Counted from the stretch's first letter, positions 34,195 to 46,315 are shown. The stretch is DNA of 64,000 nt from Pseudisothecium myosuroides (GCA_951799445.1 OX637292.1:6637296-6701295); one strand, 5' to 3'. Notes: a model not told the origin generated them from the letters alone. Translations and numbers: made by a program.

Positions 34195-36464
34195 CACTAC
34201 TAGAGAATTCAGTGTCCGATTCAACAAGAAAATCAAGAAATATATGTTAATTTGGACAGTGGATTAGGACATTTTGATTCGAACAAAAATCAACACTTCT
34301 ATCTTGATTTTATATCTTGATTCGGTCACAGTGAAAAAATTATTATTATTATTCAATAATTTGCCACGTAAGCTGCCACATAGGCTGAACGTGCCACGCA
34401 GGCAAGACTGCCATGTCACTAGAACGGCCAAACGGATTAGATTGCCATGTCAGCAATCAACAAATTGATATTAAATAATTAATTAAAGTTTCCAAATTAA
34501 ATTCTTAAATTTAACTTTAAAAAATCCAATATTATATTCAAAATAATTCAATAAATATATACTACTATAGAGCTTCGAATGCCAAAATCCACCACTACAT
34601 TCCAAATAATTCAACATATATTCCAATTTAACTTTGAATGTAGTTTACCTTGGTGTTTGAAGAGAGGGAAAGACAAGGCCTTTATACAAGTGGGGTGGTA
34701 GGAGGTAGGACAACCCATATGGGATTTGTAAAGAGTGAGGAATAGTAGGAGCTCAACCGCTCATACTTAAGTCAAAAGTAGGAATTGTGGTTTAAGTAGA
34801 ATTTCAGACCTCATTTAGGCATTGTAGAATTACTTTTTTCAAAAAACTTTGAACTAAGTTATTGTAGAAAATGAATCTAAATTTCATCTCCAAAAATCTG
34901 TTTGAGATTTGAAGTCTTCAATTAAAAGTTATGGACAAATTTGAGAGAGGGGTTAGAAGGGACATTTTTTTTAACAATTTCAAACACCCACTTTGAAATT
35001 TGTCCATAACTTTTGATTGGAGGCTTGAAACATCAAACGGTTTTTTGGAAATGAAAGTTGGCTTGATTTTACAACTTTTTTTAGTTCAAAAAGCTTTGAA
35101 AAAAGATATTCTACTATGACAAAATGAGGTTTGAAATTCTACATTGCACACAATTCCTACATTTTGACAATGAGCAGTCAAGCTTTCATCTTCAAATTAT
35201 CCCATATTCTTTGATAATTCATGATGAACAATGGATTTCATTGTAAAAACAACCTATCTACTATCATTTTTACTAAATGTCAATGAAAAACGGTGACTCC
35301 TAATAGTAGTTGGGGCCACCATATAAATTGCTCTCATAAATTGAGAAACTAGAATTGTGAAGTGAAAATTGGGCATATTGTTGTACAAAAGGGATTCTAC
35401 AATTTCACTTAGAATGGACTATACTTAGACCTATTATTATTTGAATGAAATTTTTATGTAAAAATAACTTTTTTGTGAAAAGTCAAAATGTCTCATTTCT
35501 TTTTATAGGAAGAATATACATCTTGACTAGAATTACATATTATAAGTTCCATGAATTTTAAATTTTTATTGATTGAATTTTATGGATTGAAATCTTATTG
35601 ATTAAAATTTGACCTCAAAATTTTCATTTTTTTATTTTTCATTCCATAGATTGCAAAAAAACAAAATAAAAATTCAAAATAACATCAAATAACTATATAT
35701 ATCAAAAACATATTTGCAATTTATGGAGTGAAAAATTAAAAAGTCAAATTTTAATCAATAAGATATCAATCAATAAAAATCCAATATTCATGGATCTTGT
35801 AGTATGTGATTCTAGTCAAAATGCACATTCTTCCTATAAAAAGAAATGAGACATTTTGACTTTTCACAAAAAAATTATTTTTCCATAAAAATTTCATTCA
35901 AATAATAATAAGTCTAAATATAATCCATTCTAAGTGAAATTGTACATAAAGGTAGAATCCCTTTTATACAACATGTCAAAATTTCTCTTAATATTTCCAA
36001 TTTTTTAGTTTATTAAAACAATTTATATAGTAGCCAATTATTTTTGGGAGTCCCATAAGTCCATCACCTTGCCATATAGAATATCTTGATTTTAGATGGT
36101 CATTGGACTTTATTTTGGACTTTCCCGCTAATATTGGACATTTTTATTTTTTACAAAATTTTGATCATTTAATTTTTTGCTGAATTTGACATTTTTTTTT
36201 ATTCATTTTATTTATTTTTTGGCATACTTTTAAATAATTATTTTTAGCTGGCCCTATCTTACTATTACAATATGTGGGAAAATGAAAATGATGTTGAGAG
36301 GATTGCCGAATCAACTGAGCAAATTTTTTTTTTGTTCAAATCAACCAAATCATGTTGATTGATGTTTGGAGGATTGCCAAATCAACAGAGCCCAATTTTT
36401 TTTTTTTGTAATCAACGTAAGTGCATTAATTTTTTGTTGATTAGGGCCCCCTTTTCTAGTAGTG
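34195..36464. mobile_element. CACTA-type element, 2270 bp, target duplication GTA
   Basis: Left end CACTACTAGAGAATTCAG, right end TTTTCTAGTAGTG. GTA stands on both sides (34192-34194 and 36465-36467). The mirrored arm at 27100-27125 shows the same site uninterrupted (GCATCTACCAAC, the complement of the joined flanks), so insertion and 3-bp duplication are directly proved. It contains a family-B foldback (34797-35145) and a larger palindrome (about 35290-36050). No transposase. Confidence 0.88.
35290..36050. repeat. Long palindrome inside the 34195 CACTA element
   Basis: Arms of about 350 bases centred near 35670, sharing GTCAAAATG-TCTCATTTC, TATTATTATTTGAATGAAA and GGGATTC-type stretches. 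Probably the hairpin core of a foldback transposon. Confidence 0.75.
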
Positions 36465-36538
36465 GTAGATGCAAAATTTCTTTCCCTGCGATTTTGAAAA
36501 CGCCATTTTGATTGGGACCCCACTATACATGCAAAGGT

Positions 36539-36610
36539 AAGTGGTGGTGGAATGGCTAAAGGCCTTCGGTTCACAAGCCTAAGGTCTCCGGTTCAAATCT
36601 GGATCAGACC
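36539..36610 (+). other. tRNA-like module (SINE-like head)
   Basis: A-box-like TGGAATGGCTAAAGGC and B-box-like CCGGTTCAAATCTGG; the T-arm can pair over five bases but no acceptor stem is seen. Followed by CTGCTTGAAATTCTTGGG as in the copy at 21090-21165. Confidence 0.5.
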
Positions 36611-37779
36611 AAGTGCTAGTTCAAGGCTGCTTGAAATTCTTGGGTAGTGTAAAATTTTTTTTTGTTGCCCAGATATTTTGGGCAGCTACAAAAAAGTTTT
36701 TTTTTTTAAAATTAAAATTTAAAATTTATTTATTTATTTTGTTGATTTGACCAAATTAACAGAAAAAATCAATAGATTTGAGTGTAATTTTGACCGATAC
36801 AACGCGACCAAAACAACAGGCACAAACTTTGGTTGTTTTGGTTGCTATTTTTTCTACTAGTGATAAACCTTATTCAAAATTTCTACACATAATAGAACAA
36901 CATAGAAAAATTTCACTTTTTATTCACAGTGGAGGTTTCTTCGATCTTGCCACTTTGTCTTTTTCATGCAAGTCTGCTTCAACGCTAGTAGCATTTTTTT
37001 TTCAAAGTGTCATACTTGTGCTTAAGATTTCATTTGAATTGCTGTAGAACCATAAGTACTAATTGGCTCCTGACAGCTTCAATAATGAACTCCAGCTGCA
37101 TTCACCACTTGTGAGCTCCTAATTTGTTATTTGGAATTCATGATTTTTTTGTTTTTGTTTTACAAGTTTGAGTGTAGTTTTACATACAAAAAGCCTCCCA
37201 AAGAGTGTAAAATCAAAATAAATATGTCACATGCCAATATAGTATTTTGTGTTTAATAGATTGTTTTCCCCAAAATAAACCCATTTCCCACTTGTAAATA
37301 GGATAGAAATCCAAAATTTAGGTAAATAATAGATTTTAAGTGAATGTTATCCGAATTGCTCAAACCTACAATGCATATGATATTTTATGACTAAAATTAT
37401 TCTAAAAAAATCCCATTGAAGTCTTAAATCTATTCCCAAAGATAGGTTTCAGTTTCCCTATGGTATCAAAGAAATAATGGAAATAATGCAATTATTGGCC
37501 AACAGGAGTTACAATCTCAAGACGGACGTGTGGGGGGCATCTACGGATGGAGTACAATATTTTTAAGTAGAAACCATCATAAAAATTCAATAGTGAAATC
37601 GGTTTGCCAAGATTCTCCTCTATATGTGAAAGATTTTTTGGTTATTGGAATTAAAAAGAGAAGGCAAAATTTGATTCTTTTTTGACATTTATACAAAGTA
37701 CAAATTTAAACTTGTACATCCTTTGTAGAATTCTTTGAGAGTTTCTATAGAAAATTCAAAATCATCTGACTTGCAAAAG

Positions 37780-40700
37780 ATGCCCTTTCGGATGATCAAT
37801 CGTCAAAACCTACGATGAAATTTTTTTAGAAATTACCCGAGTTGCAGTAAAATCTCACTAAAAATTGAAATAAATTATTTTACACTAATAAGATGCTCCA
37901 ACAAGTTTCAAGACATTCCAATAGCCAAAAGTACCCAAACCGGCGGGATTTCCCAATTATTAGCAAATTTAAAGTTTATGGTAAAGTAGACCAACGTCTC
38001 GGGAGCATACAAAATTGAAATGGGGTCAAAATTAGGTCTTTTTTTACTCCCTTGTACTCACTAAAGAACCTAGACTAATTACTTTTCTTAGGAAAGTCAA
38101 ACTCTAAGAATTGGATTTTACCCCTTTGAGGTGTTAAGTTGGAATTAGGTTTTGATGAATTTTTGGAGATTGGGAAAGGGGTGAGGACTCTTGAAAAATT
38201 AAAAATGGCCTCTTGAATTTTTAAAGCCAATGGCACAATCTGTTTGTGATTTGGAATTAAGTTCTAAAAGTTAGAGTTTTGCACCAATATAGAAAGTCAA
38301 AATTGGAAGATTAGGATGAAAATCCTAATTGATAAGCTTACCATGAGGAAGAAGAGGGGGGTCAGTGCCCTTAAAAGAGCGTATAAGGACACTTATTTTC
38401 CTCTCAAAACACCCCTTGTAGTCATTTTGGGGCATATTTTACACTATTGGGTCCATTTAGTTGGATTTGGGGCATTTTAAGCCACGTTGTCAATTCTGTG
38501 TGTTTTTAAAGCATTTCAAGCTCTGTTGGTGTTTTTGAAACTCTCTCTGAAGGCCATTGGGGTCCCTTCAAAGGTTGCTCTAATATGCAAGTTGTTACAA
38601 GTTTTGTTGAAATTATTCTTGTCTTGTTATTTTGCATTAATCCTAAAGTATCCCCTCACCGTACTTTGGAAACGCTGCTTTGGGAGGGGTCTTTAGTGTC
38701 GAGTCTTGAATTTTGTGGGAAGTACTAAAGTTATATTAACTTGTGTTAGAGATTCCGCTTTTGTGAAGAGGTTACATTGGCCTAATTATGTGTTCTTTTG
38801 CCTTTGATTTTGTTTTAAATACAACAAAGCTGTAAACCCCCCCTTGTGTGAAAGTTGGTAGAATTTAGAGGATATTAAAAAGTACAACAAAGCTTTAAAC
38901 CTCCCTTTGTGTGGAATTTTGTAGATATTAGAGCATATTAACAAATACGGCAAAGCCTTGAATCCGCCTTTTGTCATAAACACTCTAAGTATCCCAACTT
39001 TGTATCCCAAATTTGAAGCTAATTTCCAAATATATTTAAATAATTGAATAAAAGATTGTTTCTAAATATCCAGTTTAATCCCTTTTTAAATTAGTTTTTG
39101 GATTAGTTTTGTGAGCTAGTCATTAAGATTAGTTTTAGAATCAGTTGGTCCAACCTAGAACCAAAGACCAGCATGAAGTGAACTATAACCAGCACAAAGA
39201 GAATCGGACTAGCATGAAGAGGACCACCAGTAAGCCCCAGAACCCTCCCAATACCTCGACTCTCATACCCGGGAGAAGCCAGGCTGGATACAAGTACCAC
39301 CGCAAGAAGACGTTGGGGGTCCTGAAAAATGTGAAGACACAACGTGGCTTGCGACTACGGGCTTGTGATTGGGGTTTGTGATTGGAGCTGTGACTGAGGT
39401 TTTTGACTGTAGCACTACAAGAGAAAGGGGTGTTTTAAGTGAGTTTTTAAGTATAGTCCTAGACATGAGATTATAAGTAATGACCTTTAAGGAGATTTTC
39501 AGCAAAATTTTACTAAAAACACATGTGTTTCTAGTAAAATTTTGTTGAAAATCTCCTTAAAGGTCATTATTTATAATCTTATGTCTAGGACTATGCTTAA
39601 AAATTCACTTAAAATACCCCTATCTCTTCTAGTGTGGGCTTATTAAGACTCGCATGTGGCTTCTTAAAGTCTCAACCAAAACTAAACAAAAAGAAAGCTA
39701 ATCTAAATGTACGGATAGTTTTGAGCAAAACTTTAAGATAGTATAGAATTAGCTATAGAGTAAACATAAGTTGGAAGAGAGAAAGGGAAGTACAAAGATA
39801 GAAACTTTCCAAAATTCCATAGCCACCTTCAAATTACAAATGAGAAGAATAGAAGTACAACTTGGAAGTTGATAGGATAGGTAGAAATCTTAGGAAAACG
39901 ATTTAGATCACTAGAATTTAGATTAGACAATAATTGACTTGGATAAATGATAGAGGATTTTCAAAAGTCATTTATTATTTTGAAGTTTGAAGCATTAGGA
40001 TTCTATTCTACCAAAGGTCAACCATTAGGATAAAATAATTGAAGTGAAATAGTGTTAAAAGGGAAAGAAGAAGTGAAAAAAACCAAAAAAAACATGGGTG
40101 ATTCCCAGGGTGATGGAAGAATAGTTAGAACGAGAAAATAGTGTAGAACATCAAACACTTATATAAAAAATCAAACTTTATAAAATACATCGTGGTGGAC
40201 AAATTTTCAAGAATTGAAGATGGAGGATGGAAAAGACTTTGAAGAGGTGTTCTACAATGTGATGGACGATGTCAAATCTGAAATAGGCCACTAAACCCTT
40301 CTTTTCCATTTAAATTGTCTTAATGAGCAAATTTTAGTTAGAACCAAGGCCTAGTAGCAAGTTAGACCTTTAAAGAAAAGATTCATGCCAAATTTGAGTT
40401 TAAAATCCTGGAGTAGAAGTCTAGAGGTTTCAAAAAACATAAAATACATAGAATTTGAAGTCAATATGAGAAAGATATAGGTGGATGAAATTTGGTATGT
40501 AAATTGGATGAAAAAACACTAAAATTAACCAAGAAGAATAAGATTAAAAAACTCAGAAATAGAAATAATTTAAAATCCAAAAGCGGAATTAGTAGCAATT
40601 TCAAGGTTAATTAGAGGTTAATTTCAAAAGATAGATTAGTAGCAATTAGTGGATGAAATTGAAAGTACCACTTAGTGGTCAAATTTCATCCATCGATAAC

Positions 40701-41470
40701 TTTTTATAAGAAAAATCAAAATTAAAGTAAGTTAGCATTTTGGAAAGCTTAAATTAAACTCTTTAAAGAACAAACATTAAAACATTAAAAATAGTAAAGA
40801 ACTAGAAGTCATTTAGCTCATTTGAAAACAAGGAAATAGTGGGATATGACAACTTAAATTTAAACAAGGCGAGTGGAAATTTAGGATTTGGAGTTGTAAA
40901 GAAAAAACTTAAGATAGCCCAAACCTAGTTTAATTTTAAAAAACAACTAAAAATCCTAGAAGGAATTGAAGAATGAAATTTAGGTTAGGAAATGGATGAA
41001 GTTAGTCGGGATTAGTCCGTTTGAGCCCAAACTTGAAATTTAAATAGAAGTTAATAATTTAAGTCTAGGGTCCAAAATTCAAAGTCAATTGAAATAGAAA
41101 AGAGGTCTAAAAGGGTTGATGAAGTTTTGGAAGCCTTTTAAAGGCTAAACTTCATCCATCTATATCTTTGGCTAAAAAGGTTGGATAGGGACATAATTTA
41201 AATTTTTGGAATTGGCATGAAATTTTCTATTATTTTGTTTGGATAATTTTATACTATAACCATTTCCAATTACAAACCATCGTGGTCTATTTGGCTTTTG
41301 ACTAGTTAAAATAATTCTTGCAATTTGGTTGATTTCCTTTGATTTTATTGCAAAATCATGTATGTTTAGGAATTAGAAAAGATCCATTGCTTGGAAGGCA
41401 CAATGAATCAACATTAAACATCCATTAAGATAAAATCAAACCTAAACACAAGAATTTGATCGTGCTCAAT
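37780..41470 (+). mobile_element. Second copy of the retroelement-like repeat (boundaries approximate)
   Basis: Collinear with 28257-33035: GAAATTACCC...GTAAAATCTCACTAAAA (37829 versus 28981), TATAAGG (38382 versus 29831), TCCATTGCTTGGAAGGC (41383 versus 32917) and a TTCATAG-like terminus. Three spaced ~60-bp degenerate repeats (ACAAAGCTTTAAACC type) lie at 38820-38980. The ATG-led segment near 40216 (MEDGKDFEEVFYN) is short. No polymerase domains seen. A CACTA-type MITE (39413-39634) is nested inside. Confidence 0.45.
39413..39634. mobile_element. Foldback CACTA-type MITE, 222 bp
   Basis: Ends CACTACAAGAGAAAGGGGTG and TATCTCTTCTAGTG. Almost the whole element is one inverted repeat centred near 39525. 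Flanks are TAG and TGG, an imperfect 3-bp duplication. The same family as 46316-46451. Confidence 0.8.
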
Positions 41471-41499
41471 TATTTACAAGCGGTGGGTAAATAAGCGTT

Positions 41500-44306
41500 C
41501 ATAGTAAACTCCTTAGTTTCTTTGTTTTGTTTTGTTTCTTCAAGAGCCATTGCCTCCACTTCTTATATGTATTGAGTGCTTGTCAAAACATGTGATTTAG
41601 AATAGTCAATTCTTGGATCATCAAATTTTCTCTTTGGTTTGATGACTTGTTGAGGAAGTCTAAGGAACCTACTGAAATGCCTACTACCTTTCTCAGGAAC
41701 ACCTTCATTATTAGTCTCTTATTCTTTATGAGGCTCCTCTCCTTGTAAATCAATATTGTAGTGGATGGCATCATCTTGTATACAAAATATGTCTTCTTCC
41801 AAGATTTCTTGAATTTGAACCTCCAATGGTTTTTCAATGAATCCTTCACTTGGTTTCATTTTGTTGTTGAGTTTTTGAGGATTCAAAGTCCAAATCCTTG
41901 TTGCACAGAAATCAGCCTTGACATTATTAGCTATCATTTCTTTCTTTAGTCCTAAATTCACCCATTGAGCCAAATCTTACTTTATAACTTTTTCATCCTG
42001 GTGTTGCATGGTCCAAATGTCTCTGTAAACCTTAAAGGTTGTTTTATATGGTTTGAAGACTACCACATCAAGGAGCTGAAGAATATGACTTGTATGAGAA
42101 GGTAAAAAGCATATATCTAAACCAACCTCTTTTGCTTTAGTAATTACTTTTAAAGTAACATAGGAGTTATGACCATCTAAGATTATAAGATGTCTTTGTG
42201 TTTAATTCATGCCATCTGTATTTGCAAAGAAATGGTCTAGCCATTTAGAAAATAAAAATGATGTCATCCATGCATTAGGCTACATGCCCATGTCGGAATC
42301 AACCTCACATATGGCTAAATAGTCCCTTATTTTATTGACTTCTTTAAAGATGTAAAAATTTGGGATAGTTTCTCCTCCAGCATTTGTTGCTGATAGAATT
42401 GTGAAAGACTGTCTCTCATTGGCAACCAATGAATGAACAATTTTAGTCCCTCTTCTTGCTAAGACTTTACTTCCTCCTTTCCTAGCTTAAGCCCTGCTCT
42501 CATCAACATTCCAAATTTGATAGGGAGAGTATTGATTTACACCATATAAGCTTACCAAGTTGTCATAGAAAGATTTGACATTTTTATGGCATAATCCTTG
42601 TGTCTTATTAACTTTTAGTTCTTGAAAAACACGTAGGCTAAATTCTGGAATATGCTTATTCCAGATTTTCTTAAGGCAACTAGGGCCTGGAACGCCATTT
42701 GTAAATGGATTAAGTCTGACTTTCATCATTTGTGCTACTTTTTCTCTTAGATCATGGAGGGTAAGAGGATGCCTCCAAGCAAGCATATTATGAAGATAAT
42801 CTATCAACCCATTGTTTTCAGCTATGATAAGTACCCATTGCCTCCCAGTTTTTCTTGACTTTTTTTTGTCAAGTGCATGCTCCATTAAGCTAGTTCTAAG
42901 AATATTATAGTAGTCTCTCACATGCTGCAATTTATGCCCATCTTTTATAGCTAGAATTGCTAATTGCAAGGATTCATTGGACTATGAACTTCTAACATTT
43001 TTTGAAGATTTTCCTTTTTTTGGTGGCAATGGTATTCTCTTAGTAACATCTACTACTAGTTTTTTGAATGTGATTAGAAGAATTACCTTTGCTTGTGTTG
43101 TGTTGTCTCTGAGATCGTAGGGCCTTGGCAAATCATCCCTTGGAACTTTGGAGGGGCCTTCTCTTAATTTTGCACCATCTCCTTGTCTCCAAATTGACTT
43201 TTATCCTTCCTTCCCGTTGTTTTTTTATTCTCTTTTGTATTTCTTTGTCCTTTGAGATTCATCAGAATCACTACTACTGCCCTTATAGAGAATGAGGTCA
43301 TCTTCACTACTATAGTTTCCACCATAGAAAGTAGCATTGTCATATGTATTTTTTCTTCTCCTTAGAATCGAAGACTCTTTGCTTCTTTTTTGTATTCTAT
43401 CATCTCCACAAGTCAAGCTAACATCATCAATGTGTTGGATTTTTTTACTTCCATTATCTTCTCCTTTGGTCTGCAGCTCTTTGCCTTGGTACTTCATGAG
43501 ACTTCTATCTTTGCCAAGGCACCTAAGTTGGTAGCTGTCACCATCTCCATAGCTGTTGATGCAAAAGTCTATTTCTCCAACAATTTTGACTCCATTTTTA
43601 TCACTGCTGATGCACACGTCCTCTTCTACAACACTTTTGATCCCATCTTCATCATTGTTATTGCTCCATTTGTTCCCATCCTTGTGGTTGCCACTAAAGT
43701 CAGCTCTTCTTCCAACATACTTATGTTTTTCAATCTAGCTGATATACCCTTCTATTCCTTCCTTCACGTTTCCACTATGATTTGGCCAAATATTGACTGA
43801 TTGAAGTGATTCCATAGTTTGTTGGTTGACGTTACTCCCCTCTTTTACCACCTTTTTTTTTACGGTAACCTTAGCTTCAACTCTTCTTTTTTGTGTTTCT
43901 TGATCTTTAGTACCACTGTCTCCATTATATTCTTGCATATGTCTAACTTCAGTTGTTGCCTTGGAGACTACAAAGTTCCCTCTCTTCAATATTTGTAGTT
44001 GCCTAATTGCCTTGCCAGGGGGCCTTGCAATCTTGCAGTGTCTCTTTGTTATTTCTTCACAATGATTTGTTTGCCAAATACCTTTACTCCTTTTTCTTCT
44101 AAGATTTTCTCTACTTCATTGTGGAATATGAAACTAATGAATTCTTCATATTCGATCTTCTCTACATCATGTGATCCCAAATCTCTCCCTTCTTCTTCAC
44201 TATTGCTTGTATAGTCACTATAATCATGTTCCTCATCTGCTCTTTCAAACCCACTATTCATGTGCAAATTTTCAAAATCCTCTTCTTGAGAATTGAATAA
44301 TGACAT
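41500..44306 (-). pseudogene. Decayed pogo/Tigger-like (DDE_1) transposase gene
   Basis: Minus-strand pieces read in order. 44306-44049 and 43989-43735: acidic, charged N-terminal segments starting MSLFNSQEEDF. 43617-43225: Ser/Asp/Lys-rich segment in another frame. 42969-42487: helix-turn-helix/CENP-B-like region ending IWNVDES, the first DDE Asp motif. Then, broken by stops, LVANERQSFTILSATNAGG, IILDGHNS (second Asp) and FLPSHTSHILQLLDV with PYK. 41973-41719: C-terminal tail. I count at least three in-frame stops (for example near 42487, 42203 and 41979) and probable frameshifts or introns upstream. This superfamily inserts at TA. Ends of the element were not found. Confidence 0.8.
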
Positions 44307-44619
44307 TTTTCCTACTCTTAAGCTGAATTGACTCTATTTTGGAATCCTTCACTAGCTCACTATTGCTCAGAAGCCTACTTGTATGCAGCTTAAAGAAGCT
44401 AAACTTACACAAATAAAATCACTCAAGTTGTATGTTGCATATTTTTCCCTCAAACCTTAACTGTTGTTTCTTGCACTATTTGCCTTCTAATTCAGCCATG
44501 ATCCATTCCCATGATTGTTATATTGGGTTGTATTCTAGCATTAACTATTCTTACTAAAAACAAATTTATGGCCTAATCTACCCCTAATTTGAATAGAAAA
44601 CCATCATAGACTTCATTAA

Positions 44620-46280
44620 CCCTTAAAGGACCAAGCTGCATTTTTTGGCAACATAGTAATTTTGGGCAGCTCACTATGAATGGAGTTTTTATTTTTTTTC
44701 TTTGAAAATTTTACACAACATGTGCCCAAGGAGTAGCTTTAAGGCCCAACAATTTTCATAACTTTTGACTTCATGATTAACCCCTAAAGGACCAAAGTCC
44801 CCTTGGGGGACACTTGGGATTTCGGGCAGGCTCATGCGACCTGAAATTTTGTCCTGATTTTTTGGAACTTTTTTTGAAGATAGGGAATCACATTAGCTTT
44901 CTAAAAATATAATTTTTCTTTCAATCAGTGCCCGGGAGCAAACGTTATGCCATCCTAAAGCAAAAAAGCAGTTCGGCAGGCAGAAAAAAAACCCACAGAA
45001 AAATACTTTAAATTTTTTTTTTTTTTTCTCAAAGATCATGTTTATGTCTACATTTGAAGCTTTGATTCATTCTATTTGGACTCAGAATGAGAAAGTTATG
45101 GACAATCTTGTTTTTGGGGCAATTTAAGCATCTTCAAAAAAACAAACTTATAGAATTCACTTTTGAATGCAATTTTTAATTTTTTTCAATTTTTTTTTTT
45201 GACGAGGTCAAGTTTGTTTGCAAGAACAATCCCACCATTGGGATTATGTTGTTTTAATTTCACCTAAGAGCTATTAACAATTTAGTGTTTCGTTCAATAT
45301 TGGACCTACTTCTATTTAGCAATTTTTTTATATGTGAAAATCAAGGTTTGACATTCTGAAATTTTTTTCCCCGACTCTCAACTCAAATGTTCAACATAAA
45401 AAATTACAACTTTAAGTTGTGTAGGGCAAAAAAAATCCACAAATGGCCGTCAAAGTCGTCTGAAATTGCAGGAAACAGTTCAAAAAAACTTCTTTTTCCA
45501 ACTTTGAATGCTAATATCTTCCAATCGGAACGATCAAATTTCTTGAAATTTTTACGACATGATCTGAGACAAGTTAAGTACAAGATGCTACGGTTAGATT
45601 GTAAAAAAAAAGTTTTTTTTGGTTTAGGAAGTGACCGCAGCAGAAATGGCTATTTTCAGTGATTTTGGAGCCAAAAAATGCCTTGGTCCTTTAGGGGTTA
45701 AAAAGTTATTGCATGATATTTGATTTTCATTGCTCGGCAAGCAGCCCGGGCAATTCAAAAAACTTCTTTAAAAATCACTTTTTTTTAAAATAAAAATTTG
45801 AAATTGGTTCTTTAGGTTTATATCTACGTGGGAAGCTTTGAATCATTCCATTTGGATTAACGAGTCAAAAGTTATGAGGAGTCTTAGTTTGCGGGTAGGT
45901 ATGGCTTTCAAAGACTCCATACCTACCCGCAAACTAAAACTCCTCATAACTTTGACTCGTTAATCCAAATGGAATGATTCAAAGCTTCCCACGTAGATAT
46001 AAACCTAAAAAAACAATTTCAAATTTTTATTTTTTTAAAAAGTGATTTTTAAAGAAGTTTTTTGAATTGCCCGGGCTGCCCACCGAGCAATGAAAATCAC
46101 ATATCATGCAATAACTTTTTAACCATGAAGTCAAAAATTATGAAAATTGTTGGGCCTTAAAGCTACTCCTTGGGCACATGTTGTGTAAAATTTTCAAAGA
46201 AAAAAAATAAAAACTCCATTTGTAGTGAGCTGCCCAAAATTGCTATATTGCCAAAAAAACGCAGCTTGGTCCTTTAGGGG
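44620..46280. mobile_element. Palindromic TTAA-flanked foldback transposon, split by a second insertion
   Basis: Left end CCCTTAAAGGACCAAGCTGC and right end GCAGCTTGGTCCTTTAGGGG, flanked by TTAA at 44616-44619 and 46281-46284. Left arm: 44620-44780 plus 45702-45900. Right arm: about 45905-46280. The two arms are nearly perfect complements, so apart from the insert (44781-45697) the element is almost all hairpin (about 740 bp). A degraded half copy lies at about 20340-20610. Confidence 0.85.
44781..45697. mobile_element. TTAA-flanked non-autonomous transposon, 917 bp, inside a palindrome arm
   Basis: Ends CCCCTAAAGGACCAAAG and CCTTGGTCCTTTAGGGG. TTAA is present at 44777-44780 and 45698-45701. 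The opposite arm of the host palindrome has a single, uninterrupted TTAA at the matching place (complement of 46119-46122), and the flanking 40 bases match with only two differences. This proves the insertion and the TTAA duplication. No transposase coding. Confidence 0.9.
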
Positions 46281-46315
46281 TTAATTTTCAAATGGAAGGT
46301 GCCTAATTCAATCAT

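Larger units (their letters stand above)
27042..36538. mobile_element. Palindromic element of unknown superfamily nested inside the CACTA element
   Basis: The left terminus ACCTTTATGTACAGCAGGG and the complement of the right terminus ACCTTTGCATGTATAGTGGG start long inverted arms that share GGTCCCAATCAAAATGGCG and continue for over 200 bases. Flanks are AAGAG (left) and AAGTG (right), perhaps a 5-bp duplication with one change. The left arm carries about four ~175-bp tandem units (27095-27800) followed by inverted copies (27855-28190). The centre is the palindrome at 33041-33935. Two later insertions (28257-33035 and 34195-36464) interrupt the arms. No coding region was found. Confidence 0.65.
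25981..36862. mobile_element. CACTA-type element inflated by nested insertions, target duplication ATA
   Basis: The left end TACTACTAGAAAACC (first base changed from C) and the right end TTTTTTCTACTAGTG are flanked by ATA at 25978-25980 and 36863-36865. The outer parts (25981-27041 and 36539-36862) have the same order as the 19493 element: subterminal repeats, GAATCTTT-rich stretch, family-B foldback, tRNA-like module, subterminal repeats. Without its inserts it would be about 1.4 kb. The 9.5-kb insert at 27042-36538 is itself composite. Confidence 0.75.

Noticed and set aside
43390..43800. Plus-strand open frame of 136 codons
   Set aside because: Complementary to the decayed pogo-like transposase gene; its hydrophobic composition reflects the acidic, Lys-rich coding on the other strand.
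44620..46280. Tc1/mariner (TA) or Harbinger (3-bp) assignment for the TTAA elements
   Set aside because: The outer T on the left and outer A on the right are present in every copy with a checkable flank, as expected for a 4-bp TTAA target but not for a 2- or 3-bp one.
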